64,000 nt of DNA, taken from positions 1 through 64,000 of the forward strand of contig NZ_JJMW01000015.1 in assembly GCF_000714435.1 (NCBI RefSeq). The letters are read 5' to 3'. Source of the stretch: Exiguobacterium alkaliphilum 12/1 (GTDB lineage Bacteria > Bacillota > Bacilli > Exiguobacteriales > Exiguobacteriaceae). Below the pieces are notes generated by a model. It was given only the letters and a program-made list of their open reading frames with translations, was not told the origin of the DNA and searched no databases. The position numbers were made by a program, and so were the translations under genes. Below, one piece after another: positions 18,633 to 28,126 of this stretch (its first letter is position 1; the number at the start of each line of letters is the position of its first letter).

Positions 18633-19429
18633 GTCCGCTCGTCACGATCGTCATTCCGGTCCATTCGCGTGAAGCGGAATTGACGGAACTGTTAGACAGC
18701 CTCGTTGTCCAGACGTATCAGCAGTTTGAAGTCGTTGTGATCAATAATGACGGGCCGCCAAAACAACATCTTTTGGCGCCTTTTTTGAACCGATTGACGA
18801 TTCGCTACATTGAGCTCGGTGAGAACCATCACGTCAAGGCACGCAATCGCGGCGTGCGTGAGGCGGCCGGGGAGTATATCTTGCTGCTCGACGATGATGA
18901 TTTGCTGATGCCGACCCATATCGAGCAAGCGCTCGAGGACATTCGTTCGTCCGACCTCGTCTTCACGGACGCCGAACTGTTTCGCTTCGAGTGGCAAGAC
19001 GGTCATCGTGTCGTCACGGACTGGGAAGCGTTCGCTTACGACCTCGACTTGGTCCGGTTGCGGCAAGATTCGACGTATATTCCGTCGGGCACGCTCTACC
19101 GGAAACGGCTGCACGATGCGATTGGACCGTTTGACGAGGATGTCTATAATTATTGGGACTGGGATTTCATATTACGCGTCAGCGAACAGGGGACGATCAC
19201 GCATCCGGCACGGGCGACCGTGCTCTATGCCTTCAACGGTACCGACAACTTATCGGCGAAACAAGACGAGACGCGGCGGCGATATTTTGACCGTTTTTGC
19301 GAGAAGCACGGTCTCGTCAACATGGAGATGAAAAACTTTCATATCGTCCAAGCCGAACGGCGTGATTATGTGAGACAGACAGAGAGAACGTTCACGGGAG
19401 CGTTCCCCGGTAGAACGGAAGGAGAATGA
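18629..19429 (+). CDS. Family 2 glycosyltransferase
   Basis: A 266-residue GT-A fold glycosyltransferase beginning MSPLVTIVIPVHSREAEL. The nucleotide-sugar binding region and metal-binding acidic motif LLDDDDLLMPTHIE lie near residues 85-100, and a WDWDF segment near 175. There are no transmembrane segments. It would transfer a sugar to an envelope or protein acceptor that cannot be identified. The start is the ATG overlapping the previous stop; an earlier in-frame start lies within the preceding gene. Confidence 0.85.
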   Translation: MSPLVTIVIPVHSREAELTELLDSLVVQTYQQFEVVVINNDGPPKQHLLAPFLNRLTIRYIELGENHHVKARNRGVREAAGEYILLLDDDDLLMPTHIEQALEDIRSSDLVFTDAELFRFEWQDGHRVVTDWEAFAYDLDLVRLRQDSTYIPSGTLYRKRLHDAIGPFDEDVYNYWDWDFILRVSEQGTITHPARATVLYAFNGTDNLSAKQDETRRRYFDRFCEKHGLVNMEMKNFHIVQAERRDYVRQTERTFTGAFPGRTEGE

Positions 19430-19433
19430 CAGA

Positions 19434-19928
19434 ATGTATACAACAAAAGAGTTAGAACTGCTCGAGCTACTCGAGGAAAAAGGATACATGGAAACGAAAG
19501 TCCTCGCGGATATGCTTTCGACCGACGAAGCGACTGTCGACGCGATGCTTGAGAAGTTCAAGCAAGACGGGATTTTGCTCGGCTTTCGCGCGATGGTCAA
19601 CTGGCAAAAAATCAATCGGCATGACGTGACGGCGTTCATCGACGTCAAAGTGACGCCGAAACGCGGTCGTGGGTTCGATGAAGTCGCCGAACGGATTTAC
19701 CGCTTCCCTGAAGTGACGGCGCTCTACTTGATGTCAGGGGCGTACGACCTTCAAGTCGTCATCCGGGCTAATTCGCTCCAAGACGTGGCGTCGTTCGTAT
19801 CGGATAAACTGTCGCCGCTCGATTCGGTCGTTTCGACGACGACTCACTTCAAACTGAAGACGTATAAACATGATGGCATCTTGTTCACCCCACAAGTCGA
19901 AGACAAGCGGTTGAACATCACGCCATGA
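19434..19928 (+). CDS. alaR: Lrp/AsnC family regulator (AlaR-like)
   Basis: A 164-residue Lrp-type regulator: an N-terminal winged helix-turn-helix (about 5-55) and a C-terminal RAM ligand-binding domain (about 65-140, with GAYDLQVVI). It overlaps the aminotransferase by four bases. The same pair is yugG/alaR-alaT in B. subtilis, where the regulator activates the alanine transaminase gene; this role is inferred from context. Confidence 0.85.
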   Translation: MYTTKELELLELLEEKGYMETKVLADMLSTDEATVDAMLEKFKQDGILLGFRAMVNWQKINRHDVTAFIDVKVTPKRGRGFDEVAERIYRFPEVTALYLMSGAYDLQVVIRANSLQDVASFVSDKLSPLDSVVSTTTHFKLKTYKHDGILFTPQVEDKRLNITP

Positions 19929-21109
19929 AGTCACTCTCGAATCAAGTCGTCTCGATGAAGCCGTCGGGCATCCGCCGTTTCTTTGACTTGGCACAGACGA
20001 TGGAGAACGTCGTCTCTCTCGGGGTGGGAGAGCCGGACTTCATCACGCCGTGGAACGTGCGCGAAGCGAGCTATGCGGCGCTTGAACAAGGTTATACGGC
20101 GTATAGTGCCAATGCCGGACTTCTCGAGTTGCGGCAAGAGATCTCGCATTATATGAAGCAACGGTTCGACGTCGCGTACGACCCGGCGACCGAGCTCATC
20201 GTCACGACAGGCGCCTCACAAGCGCTCGATATCGCATTTCGGGCCCTCTTAAACCCGGGCGACGAAGTCATCGTTGTCGAGCCGGCGTTCGTCTCCTACG
20301 GACCGCTCATCGAGATGGCGGGAGGGACGGTCGTGCCGGTGGCGTGTCGTCCTGAATCCGGGTTCCGCTTGAGCCGGGAAGACGTCGAGGCCGCCATCAC
20401 CGAGCGGACGAAAGCGATGCTCCTCTGTTTCCCATCGAATCCGACAGGGGCGACGATGACAGGGGAAGAGCTCGCGGACATCGCCGAACTCGCGACGAAG
20501 CACGACCTCTGGGTCGTCAGTGACGAGATTTATGCCGAGCTGTCGTATGATGAACCGTTCACGAGCTTTGCGACGTTACATGATATGCGTGAGCGCACGA
20601 TCGTCGTCAACGGGTTCTCGAAAGCGTTCGCGATGACCGGTTGGCGCCTCGGTTTCACGTGTGCCCCGGAGGTCGTGACGCGCGAGATGCTCAAAGTCCA
20701 TCAGTACGGCATGATGTGTGCACCGACGCTCGTTCAGTTCGGCGGTCTTGAAGCGCTCCGGAGCCGAGAACAACACGTGCCGAAGATGGTGAAGAGCTAT
20801 CGCCAACGCCGCAACTATTTCATCCAAGCGCTGAACGACGCCGGCCTGCCGACACATATGCCGGGAGGCGCGTTCTATGCGTTCCCGTCGATTCGCCATA
20901 CCGGTCTATCGAGCGAGGAGTTCGCCGAGCGGCTCTTGCTCGAAGAGCGTGTTGCGGTCGTCCCAGGCAACGCCTTCGGTGCGAGCGGAGAAGGGTTCGT
21001 CCGCGCGAGTTACGCGACATCGATTGAACAACTGCAAGAAGCGATTCGTCGCATCGATCGGTTCATGAGCCAGTTCGAAGTGACGGTGACGACAGACTCT
21101 CAGCAATGA
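19925..21109 (+). CDS. alaT: Pyridoxal-phosphate aminotransferase (AlaT-like)
   Basis: A 394-residue fold-type I aminotransferase. The PLP lysine is in SKAFAMTGWRLGF (about residue 233), and FPSNPTGAT and YAELSYD are visible. The adjacent alaR supports a role as alanine transaminase making alanine from pyruvate and glutamate. It also resembles PatA-type aromatic aminotransferases. Confidence 0.88.
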   Translation: MKSLSNQVVSMKPSGIRRFFDLAQTMENVVSLGVGEPDFITPWNVREASYAALEQGYTAYSANAGLLELRQEISHYMKQRFDVAYDPATELIVTTGASQALDIAFRALLNPGDEVIVVEPAFVSYGPLIEMAGGTVVPVACRPESGFRLSREDVEAAITERTKAMLLCFPSNPTGATMTGEELADIAELATKHDLWVVSDEIYAELSYDEPFTSFATLHDMRERTIVVNGFSKAFAMTGWRLGFTCAPEVVTREMLKVHQYGMMCAPTLVQFGGLEALRSREQHVPKMVKSYRQRRNYFIQALNDAGLPTHMPGGAFYAFPSIRHTGLSSEEFAERLLLEERVAVVPGNAFGASGEGFVRASYATSIEQLQEAIRRIDRFMSQFEVTVTTDSQQ

Positions 21110-21167
21110 GGGTCTGTTGACGTTTTAGCGGTATAGTGAGCGGGAAAGAATAGGCGAGGTGAAACAT

Positions 21168-22418
21168 ATGGAACAAGTAGATTTTGTCGCCATCGGTTGT
21201 GGACCGTACAATTTAGGGTTGATGGCGTTAGCGGAGAAGACGACGTTACGAGGCGTTTGTTATGAACAACGACCTGAGATGATGTGGCATGAAGGGATGC
21301 TCATCGACGGAATGACGATGCAAACGCATTATTTGCAAGACCTCGTCACGGTCGCCGACCCGACGAACGAAGCAAGCTTTTTAAATTATTTGAGTGAGGC
21401 AGGACGACTTCAAACGTTCATCACGCAAGAGCGGAATACGATTCCCCGGACGGAATATAATCGTTACCTCAGGTGGGTGGCCGAAAGCTTGTCGACCGTC
21501 AAGTTCGGGCACCGGGTGTCGGATGTGACGGCCGACGGGGAAGGGTATGTCGTGACCGTGGAGTCAGCCGGAGAGACGATTCAGCTTCGCGCTACACACG
21601 TCGTGCTCGGTACGGGCATGACGCCGCTCGTTCCAGACGGATTCGAACAAGTCATCCATACGAGCGAATATATGACATATCGAGATGTGTTAAAGGACAA
21701 GTATCGTGTCGCCGTCGTCGGTAGCGGACAAAGTGCGGCGGAAGTGTTCCTCGACTTGCTCGGCGACGCGACAAATGAGCAACGGGTCGACTGGATTACA
21801 CGGTCGGACCATTTCGAGTCGCTCGAGGCGGGGAAGTTAGGTGATGAGATTTTTAGTGTGGACTACGTTCGGTACTTCCACGCTCTATCGTACACGTCAC
21901 GTCAAGCGTTGCTCAAGTCGTTCGAACGTTTCCGTCACGGGGTGAACCCAGAGACGATGACAGCAATTTATGAGACGTTGTATCATCGGACGGCAGAAGG
22001 AGAGTCGACCGAGCAACAGGCGGCGTTACTCACGCAAGTTGAAGTCGAAACGATCACGTACGACTGGCTGACGCATCGGTTGACGGGTAAACACGTGTAT
22101 ACTGGGGAAGCGATTGAACGGACGTACGACCTCGTCGTCGTCGCGACAGGATACCGACCGTTGCTTCCGTCTTGGATTGACCGATTGCCGATCGTCTGGG
22201 AAGCCGAGAAGGAATGGCGAGTCAATGAGACGTATGAGATTCAGATGGAAGGTCGATTCGGTGGGAAGTTGTTCACGCACACGAACATCGAACACTCACA
22301 CGGTCCTGCGGCGACCAACCTCGGCATGGCCGTGTATCGAAACGCGATCATCTTGAATGAGATGGCGGGAGAAACCCTGTATGAAGTGAGTGTCCAGAAG
22401 CCGTTTACAACGTTTTGA
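21168..22418 (+). CDS. Flavin-dependent lysine/ornithine N-hydroxylase family protein
   Basis: A 416-residue member of the IucD/SidA/PvdA monooxygenases. The FAD motif GCGPYNLGL is at the N terminus, the NADPH motif VVGSGQSAAEVF near 185, an ATGYRP motif near 325 and TNIEHSHGPA near 365. The family N-hydroxylates the side-chain amine of lysine or ornithine as the first step in hydroxamate siderophores. No synthetase, transporter or clear Fur box is nearby, so the substrate is unknown. ATG 21168 follows GAGGTGA. Confidence 0.85.
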   Translation: MEQVDFVAIGCGPYNLGLMALAEKTTLRGVCYEQRPEMMWHEGMLIDGMTMQTHYLQDLVTVADPTNEASFLNYLSEAGRLQTFITQERNTIPRTEYNRYLRWVAESLSTVKFGHRVSDVTADGEGYVVTVESAGETIQLRATHVVLGTGMTPLVPDGFEQVIHTSEYMTYRDVLKDKYRVAVVGSGQSAAEVFLDLLGDATNEQRVDWITRSDHFESLEAGKLGDEIFSVDYVRYFHALSYTSRQALLKSFERFRHGVNPETMTAIYETLYHRTAEGESTEQQAALLTQVEVETITYDWLTHRLTGKHVYTGEAIERTYDLVVVATGYRPLLPSWIDRLPIVWEAEKEWRVNETYEIQMEGRFGGKLFTHTNIEHSHGPAATNLGMAVYRNAIILNEMAGETLYEVSVQKPFTTF

Positions 22419-22612
22419 ACAAAAAAAGGGCTAGGCCAAAGCCTAGCGGAATCAGGGGGGAATACTTGAAGTCTTGCTTGATTTGTATTTACCCCGCCTT
22501 TAGACTTTGAAACGTCGAAATCTTTCCGAATAATCTTTTTTACTAATTTCTACACTTTATCGAAAAAAGTATGTTATAGTAAGTTGATGAATTTAGCATA
22601 GGAGTGTTTGTA
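22419..22612 (+). other. Intergenic region upstream of yugI
   Basis: A hairpin GCTAGGC/GCCTAGC (22430-22447) is preceded by an A run and not followed by T, so it would terminate only minus-strand transcripts. Further on, GTTATAGTAAG (around 22574) may carry the yugI -10 box, and AGGAGTG precedes its start. Confidence 0.35.
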
Positions 22613-23005
22613 ATGGCAAAATACGAAAAAGATCAAGTTTTAAAAGGTAAAGTAACAGGAATCCAACCTTTCGGTGCGTTCGTCGCACTCGACGACGAGA
22701 CACAAGGTCTTGTCCACATCTCTGAAATCTCACACGACTACGTGAAAGACGTGAACGAGTACGTTCAAGTCGGTCAAGAAGTTGAAGTGAAAATTCTTGA
22801 AGTTGATGAAGCTTCTAAGAAAATCAAGCTTTCGATGAAAGCGACTCAAGAAGCTCCAAAACGCGAAAAGTCGGCTAAACCGGCTCGTCGTGGTGGCCAA
22901 CGCCGCAACGAAGCTTCTAACTTCAAGCAAGAAGAAGCACCAGGCTTCACAGTCCTCAAGGACAAGCTCGAAGACTGGATCAAAAACACGAACTTCAAGA
23001 AGTAA
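22613..23005 (+). CDS. yugI: S1-domain RNA-binding protein, general stress protein 13
   Basis: A 130-residue protein with one S1 RNA-binding domain (about 5-75, with the GKVTGIQPFGAFV and GLVHISEIS motifs), a basic linker (about 80-105) and an amphipathic C-terminal helix. It matches B. subtilis YugI, a ribosome-associated stress protein. The codon usage is that of a well expressed gene. ATG 22613 follows AGGAGTG. Confidence 0.93.
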   Translation: MAKYEKDQVLKGKVTGIQPFGAFVALDDETQGLVHISEISHDYVKDVNEYVQVGQEVEVKILEVDEASKKIKLSMKATQEAPKREKSAKPARRGGQRRNEASNFKQEEAPGFTVLKDKLEDWIKNTNFKK

Positions 23006-23012
23006 GTGATCG

Positions 23013-23043
23013 AGGCGACCTAGCGATAGGTCGTCTTTTTTTG
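23013..23043 (+). terminator. Terminator of yugI
   Basis: GACCTA pairs with TAGGTC around GCGA, extended by weaker pairs and followed by eight T. Confidence 0.8.
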
Positions 23044-23095
23044 TACAGGAAAACAAGTCGCTTGTCCCGAACAGTACAAAAAAGGAGTGAACGCG

Positions 23096-24094
23096 ATGAA
23101 CATTGGAATAATCGGAACAGGTGGGATTGCCACGACGGCACACATCCCGCAATACATCGCCGCCGGTGCGAACATCGTCGCCGTAATGAACCGCACGCGC
23201 GCGCGAGGAGAGGCGGCGGCACGACAATTCGGAATCGAACGCGTCTATGAGACGGTCGAAGAGATGCTTCAAAATGAATCGCTTGATGCCGTCAGCGTCT
23301 GCACGCCGAATGCGCTTCACAAAGACCAAGTCCTCGCGGCGCTCGCAGCGGGATGCCACGTACTTTGTGAAAAGCCGCCGGGCATTTCAGCTAATGAAGC
23401 GAGCGAGATGCGGGAGGCTGCCGAACGTGCGAAGCGGACGCTACATTATGGCTTCCATTATCGACATCGAGCGGATACGGTACTGTTGAAGCGAATGATT
23501 GAAGCCGGTGAACTCGGTCAGATTTATGCGGCGACCGCCGTCGCCCTTCGGCGTCGCGGCATCCCGGGATGGGGTGTGTTCACGGATAAAGAGCTTCAAG
23601 GCGGTGGGGCGCTCCTCGACCATGGCGTCCACATGCTTGATTTGGCGCTTTATTTGATGGGGTACCCGAAGCCAATCGACGTGATGGGCCACATCGGGCA
23701 ATATCTTGGCACGCGCCCGGGCGTCGGATTGATGGGAACGTGGGACGCCGAAACATTTTCTGTCGAAGACACGGCGCGGGCGATGGTGAAGTTCGAAAAC
23801 GGAGCTTCCCTCATGTTCGACGGCAGCTTCATGGCGAACGTCGGACCGCGTGACACGATGAGTGTCGAATTGCGCGGGACGGAAGGAGGTGCGACACTGT
23901 TTCCGCTCCATCTCCATACGGAGGCGCACGGTGCGTTGTTCGACCAAACCCCGGCGCATTTGGAGCATGTCGACCCGTATGCGGTGCAAATCCAAGCGTT
24001 CCTCGAGGCGTGCCGACACGAGCCGACCTACGAACAGGCCGATCAAGCGGTCATCTTACATTCCATTATCGATCGTATCTACGAACAGGCATGA
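23096..24094 (+). CDS. Gfo/Idh/MocA family oxidoreductase
   Basis: A 332-residue NAD(P)-dependent dehydrogenase. The Rossmann motif IGIIGTGGIA begins the protein, the EKPPG catalytic motif is near residue 98, and DHGVHMLDLALY near 180 supplies the catalytic histidine and aspartate. Substrates in this family are sugars or inositols; nothing nearby identifies it. ATG 23096 follows AAAGGAG. Confidence 0.88.
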   Translation: MNIGIIGTGGIATTAHIPQYIAAGANIVAVMNRTRARGEAAARQFGIERVYETVEEMLQNESLDAVSVCTPNALHKDQVLAALAAGCHVLCEKPPGISANEASEMREAAERAKRTLHYGFHYRHRADTVLLKRMIEAGELGQIYAATAVALRRRGIPGWGVFTDKELQGGGALLDHGVHMLDLALYLMGYPKPIDVMGHIGQYLGTRPGVGLMGTWDAETFSVEDTARAMVKFENGASLMFDGSFMANVGPRDTMSVELRGTEGGATLFPLHLHTEAHGALFDQTPAHLEHVDPYAVQIQAFLEACRHEPTYEQADQAVILHSIIDRIYEQA

Positions 24095-24162
24095 TGCTTT
24101 TCATTCAGGAAAAACAGGGTATATAGTGTAGGTGTTACATATTTTCTTGAGGAGGCTGACTT

Positions 24163-25326
24163 ATGCACAACTTTGAATACAAAAACCCGACGAAACTTAT
24201 CTTCGGGACGCATCAGATTGAAAAACTTGCTGACGAGCTTCGATTGCTCGACGCGAAGAAAGTGATGCTCGTCTATGGAGGCGGGAGCATCAAGAAGAAC
24301 GGGACGTACGAGGAAGTCGTCGCGGAATTGAACAATGCGTCGATCGACTTCGTCGATTTCGCTGGTGTCGAGCCGAACCCGCGCATCGAGACGGTACGCC
24401 GTGCCGTCAAACAGGCGCGTGAAGAAAACATCGACGCGTTGCTCGCCGTCGGTGGCGGGTCGGTCATCGACTGTACGAAACTCATCTCGGCGGCCATCCC
24501 GTACGAAGGCGATGCGTGGGATATCGTCCTTCGCGACCACATCCCGACCGAGGCGGTCCCGTTTGGTACCGTGCTCACGCTCGCTGCGACAGGTTCAGAG
24601 ATGAACTCGGGCTCGGTCATCACGAACTGGGAGACGCAAGAGAAATACGGCTGGGGCCACCCGCTCGTCTATCCGACGTTCTCAATCCTCGACCCGCGCT
24701 ATACAGTGTCGGTCCCGAAAGACCAGACGATTTACGGCATCGTCGACATGATGAGCCACTGCTTCGAGCAATACTTCCATCCGAATCACGCCCCGGTCCA
24801 AGAGCGCATGACGGAAGGCGTATTGAAGGCGGTTGTCGAGTCGGCACCAAAGCTTGTCGACGACTTAGAAAATGTCGAATTACGTGCCATCATCTTGTTC
24901 GCCGGGACGATCGCCTTGAACGGCGTCTTGCAGATGGGCGCATCAGGGGACTGGGCATCACACAATATCGAACACGCGGTGTCGGCCGTCCATGACATCC
25001 CGCACGCAGGCGGACTCGCCATCTTGTTCCCACGTTGGATGGAGCACGTCCTTGACGCGGACAATGCAGCGCGCTTCGCACGACTCGGCACGGAAGTATT
25101 CGACGTCGAACCGGCAGGAGACGACCTCGAGACGGCGAAACAGACGATTGAGGCGATCCGGGCGTTCTTTGACAAGCTCGGTGCTCCGAGCTCGCTTCGC
25201 GATTATGACATCGATGCGTCGTCGTTCGACGCAATCCTTGATTCTGCGATGAAACGTGGGGCGTTCGGTAATTTCCGTACACTAGAACGGGAAGATGTGG
25301 CACACATTCTTGAGTTGAGCAAATGA
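24163..25326 (+). CDS. yugJ: Iron-containing alcohol dehydrogenase (YugJ-like)
   Basis: A 387-residue group III alcohol dehydrogenase. The NAD-binding GGGSVIDC (about 97-104) and metal-binding residues in [25 protein letters not shown] are visible. It matches the NADH-dependent butanol dehydrogenase type proteins YugJ/YugK of B. subtilis. The substrate is probably a short-chain alcohol or aldehyde. GAGGAGGC precedes the start. Confidence 0.9.
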   Translation: MHNFEYKNPTKLIFGTHQIEKLADELRLLDAKKVMLVYGGGSIKKNGTYEEVVAELNNASIDFVDFAGVEPNPRIETVRRAVKQAREENIDALLAVGGGSVIDCTKLISAAIPYEGDAWDIVLRDHIPTEAVPFGTVLTLAATGSEMNSGSVITNWETQEKYGWGHPLVYPTFSILDPRYTVSVPKDQTIYGIVDMMSHCFEQYFHPNHAPVQERMTEGVLKAVVESAPKLVDDLENVELRAIILFAGTIALNGVLQMGASGDWASHNIEHAVSAVHDIPHAGGLAILFPRWMEHVLDADNAARFARLGTEVFDVEPAGDDLETAKQTIEAIRAFFDKLGAPSSLRDYDIDASSFDAILDSAMKRGAFGNFRTLEREDVAHILELSK

Positions 25327-25432
25327 GGCGATTTGATGCCTATTTCGCAATAATGATTGAACGAATCCAACGTTTCCGTTTATGATGGGTCATGTATGGC
25401 TCTTAAATGAGCGATTTAAAGGAGGAAATGAC

Positions 25433-26785
25433 ATGTCAACTGTACGTTTCGATTATTCAAACGCCCTATCTTTCGTCGGGGAACACGAAATCGATCAAAT
25501 GCAAGAAACGGTGAAAGCACTCCACTCGGTCATCCACGACCGGAGCGGGGCAGGCAGTGATTTTCTAGGATGGGTCGACCTTCCGACGAACTTCGATACC
25601 GATGAGTTCGCCCGCATCAAAGCGGCAGCGGAGCGTATCCGTGACAACTCGGACGTCCTCGTCGTCGTCGGGATCGGCGGTTCGTATCTCGGTGCGCGTG
25701 CGGCCATCGAGATGCTCCAGCACTCATTCTTCAACGTCTTGTCGAAGGAAGAGCGTCAAGCGCCACAAGTGTTCTTCGCCGGACATAACATCTCGTCAAC
25801 TTACATGACAGAATTGCTTCACGTCTTAAAAGACAAAGAAGTGTCGGTCAACGTCATCTCGAAATCGGGGACGACGACAGAACCGGCCATCGCGTTCCGT
25901 GTCCTTAAACAGTTCATGGAAGACAAGTATGGACAAGACGGTGCCCGTGAGCGCATTTACGCGACGACGGACCGTGCCCGCGGTGCTTTGAAGACGCTCG
26001 CGGATGCGGAAGGGTATGAGACGTTCGTCATCCCGGATGACGTCGGCGGACGTTTCTCGGTCCTCACACCGGTCGGCCTCTTGCCGATCGCTGCGGCCGG
26101 CATCGACATCGACGCGTTGATGGAAGGTGCACGTGACGCGCAAGAAGCGTATAGCTCACCTGAACTTTCAGAGAACGAGGCGTACCAATACGCGGTCGTC
26201 CGTAACGCCATGTACGCGAAAGGGAAATCGATTGAGCTTCTCGTCAACTACGAGCCGGCACTCCATTACGTCTCGGAATGGTGGAAGCAGCTTTACGGCG
26301 AGTCGGAAGGAAAAGACAACAAAGGGATTTTCCCGGCGGCGGTCGACTTCTCGACAGACCTTCACTCGATGGGACAATACATCCAGGAAGGGCGTCGTGA
26401 TTTGTTCGAGACGGTCATCCGTGTCACAAACGTGCGCCATGCGATGAACGTGCCAGAGGATGCACAAGACCTTGACGGCTTGAACTTCCTCGCCGGTGAG
26501 ACGATTCAATTCGTCAACGACAAAGCGGCAGAAGGAACGCTTCTCGCCCACACGGACGGCAACGTGCCGAACCTCGTCGTCGAATTGCCGGAGATGACGC
26601 CATACCACCTCGGCTTCTTGTTCTACTTCTTCGAGAAGGCGTGCGCGATGAGCGGCTACATCCTCGGGGTGAACCCGTTCAACCAGCCGGGCGTCGAAGC
26701 ATACAAAGCGAACATGTTCGCGCTTCTCGGAAAACCTGGCTACGAGGAACAAAAGGCAGAGCTCGAAAAGCGTTTGAACCAATGA
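25433..26785 (+). CDS. pgi: Glucose-6-phosphate isomerase
   Basis: A 450-residue glycolytic enzyme that interconverts glucose 6-phosphate and fructose 6-phosphate. The phosphate-binding [14 protein letters not shown] (about 80-93) and [10 protein letters not shown] (about 143) segments and the C-terminal signature with [12 protein letters not shown] are present. ATG 25433 follows AAAGGAGG; the open frame extends upstream without signal. It is a single-gene unit with a terminator. Confidence 0.98.
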   Translation: MSTVRFDYSNALSFVGEHEIDQMQETVKALHSVIHDRSGAGSDFLGWVDLPTNFDTDEFARIKAAAERIRDNSDVLVVVGIGGSYLGARAAIEMLQHSFFNVLSKEERQAPQVFFAGHNISSTYMTELLHVLKDKEVSVNVISKSGTTTEPAIAFRVLKQFMEDKYGQDGARERIYATTDRARGALKTLADAEGYETFVIPDDVGGRFSVLTPVGLLPIAAAGIDIDALMEGARDAQEAYSSPELSENEAYQYAVVRNAMYAKGKSIELLVNYEPALHYVSEWWKQLYGESEGKDNKGIFPAAVDFSTDLHSMGQYIQEGRRDLFETVIRVTNVRHAMNVPEDAQDLDGLNFLAGETIQFVNDKAAEGTLLAHTDGNVPNLVVELPEMTPYHLGFLFYFFEKACAMSGYILGVNPFNQPGVEAYKANMFALLGKPGYEEQKAELEKRLNQ

Positions 26786-26788
26786 TTT

Positions 26789-26821
26789 TACGTCGGTCCA
26801 CTTCGGTGGGCCGATTTTTTT
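26789..26821 (+). terminator. Terminator of pgi
   Basis: CGGTCCAC pairs with GTGGGCCG across TTCG, followed by seven T. Confidence 0.9.
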
Positions 26822-26883
26822 GTTTGAAACTAGGGTGAGACAAGGTAAAGTGAGAGTAGACACGGGAAAGAAAGGGATGGACT

Positions 26884-27357
26884 ATGTTGACATTCACGGA
26901 CTACTATCATAATCAAGTCGAGTTGAGCTTCACCCATTATCCGTTCTCAGATACACCGCTCCACGTCTGGGTCGTCGCCCGTTACGGGGACAAATGGGTG
27001 TTGACGAAACATAAGCAGCGCGGTCTCGAGTTCCCCGGGGGCAAAGTCGAACCGGGCGAACACGAGGATGATGCGGCGATACGCGAAGTATTCGAAGAGA
27101 CGGGGGGCATCGTCAAATCGCTCCATTACCTCGGCCAATATCGGGTGCTCGGACGAGGTGACACGGTCATAAAGAACATATACTTTGCCGTCATCGACCG
27201 TTTCGAGGACCATCCGGCCGTGGAGGAGACAGACGGTGCCGTACTCCTTGACGAACTGCCGAAAAACCTGCTCCGCAACAATCAATACAGTTTCATGATG
27301 AAAGATCGCGTCTTGCCTGAGACGATGAAGGTGCTGCATGCAAAAAACATGGTTTGA
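26884..27357 (+). CDS. ytkD: Nudix hydrolase (YtkD-like)
   Basis: A 157-residue Nudix enzyme with the Nudix box starting at GGKVEPGE and continuing through REVFEETGG (about 57-80). B. subtilis YtkD, of the same length, hydrolyses (oxidised) nucleoside triphosphates. The assignment rests on length and the ytk-ytm gene order. It overlaps the next gene by 20 bases. Confidence 0.88.
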   Translation: MLTFTDYYHNQVELSFTHYPFSDTPLHVWVVARYGDKWVLTKHKQRGLEFPGGKVEPGEHEDDAAIREVFEETGGIVKSLHYLGQYRVLGRGDTVIKNIYFAVIDRFEDHPAVEETDGAVLLDELPKNLLRNNQYSFMMKDRVLPETMKVLHAKNMV

Positions 27358-28096
27358 CCGGATTGAGCCCCTCGCTCCCTACGCGGGCTATCGCATTCAT
27401 CGAGGGTGGTACGAGACGCGTGACGGGGAAGACGTCGTCGCGTATACGATCACGCCGAAACGCCCGAACGGCCATGTTCTGTTTTACTTGAGAGGCGGGA
27501 CGGGCCGCATCGGGGACGTCCGCTTGCCACGCTTGATGCAATTCGCGGCGCGTGGCTTTCACGTCGTTGCCCCGGTGTATCGGGGCAATCACGGCGGGAC
27601 CGGCAAAGAAGATTTCGGGGGCGACGATTTAGAGGACGTCTTGTCGCTCTATGACCGGGTGCAGCAGACGAATCCACGGATTCATGCACTCGGCTTCTCA
27701 CGGGGCGGGATGATGGCGCTATCGCTCGCTTCCGTCCGTCCGCTCGTCTCCGTCACATCATGGGCCGGTGTGACGAATTTGAAATGGACGTATGAGGAGC
27801 AACAGACGATGCGCAAAATGCTTCGACGGATGACGGGCGGGGACCCGGAGACGGCGAGTGCGGCGTATATTGAGCGGTCGCCGCTCTATAAAGACTGGGA
27901 CGCGCCGACGCTGTTGATTCATGGGACGGACGATGAGCAAGTCCGGCTCCGCCATGCGACGGCTGTCGCCGAAAAGCTCGGCGCACAGGCCGAGCTTTGG
28001 GTCGTCCCGTTCGCGCACCAATTGCCGTTTTGGGACAAGTGGGAGACGACGGAGCGGGCGATGGATTGGATGCTGAAGCAAACGAAACAGGGCTAG
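27338..28096 (+). CDS. ytmA: Alpha/beta hydrolase (YtmA-like)
   Basis: A 252-residue hydrolase of the prolyl oligopeptidase-like alpha/beta class. The nucleophile elbow GFSRGG is near residue 120, the acid lies in IHGTDDEQV near 195, and the histidine in FAHQLPFW near 225. B. subtilis has ytmA beside pckA and metK, as here. The substrate is unknown. Confidence 0.85.
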   Translation: MQKTWFDRIEPLAPYAGYRIHRGWYETRDGEDVVAYTITPKRPNGHVLFYLRGGTGRIGDVRLPRLMQFAARGFHVVAPVYRGNHGGTGKEDFGGDDLEDVLSLYDRVQQTNPRIHALGFSRGGMMALSLASVRPLVSVTSWAGVTNLKWTYEEQQTMRKMLRRMTGGDPETASAAYIERSPLYKDWDAPTLLIHGTDDEQVRLRHATAVAEKLGAQAELWVVPFAHQLPFWDKWETTERAMDWMLKQTKQG

Positions 28097-28121
28097 TGCC
28101 ACATGTGCACTAGCCCTTTCT
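28089..28121. terminator. Bidirectional terminator between ytmA and pckA
   Basis: AGGGCTAGTGC pairs perfectly with GCACTAGCCCT, flanked by A-rich and T-rich tracts, between convergent genes. Confidence 0.9.
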
Positions 28122-28126
28122 TTAAT

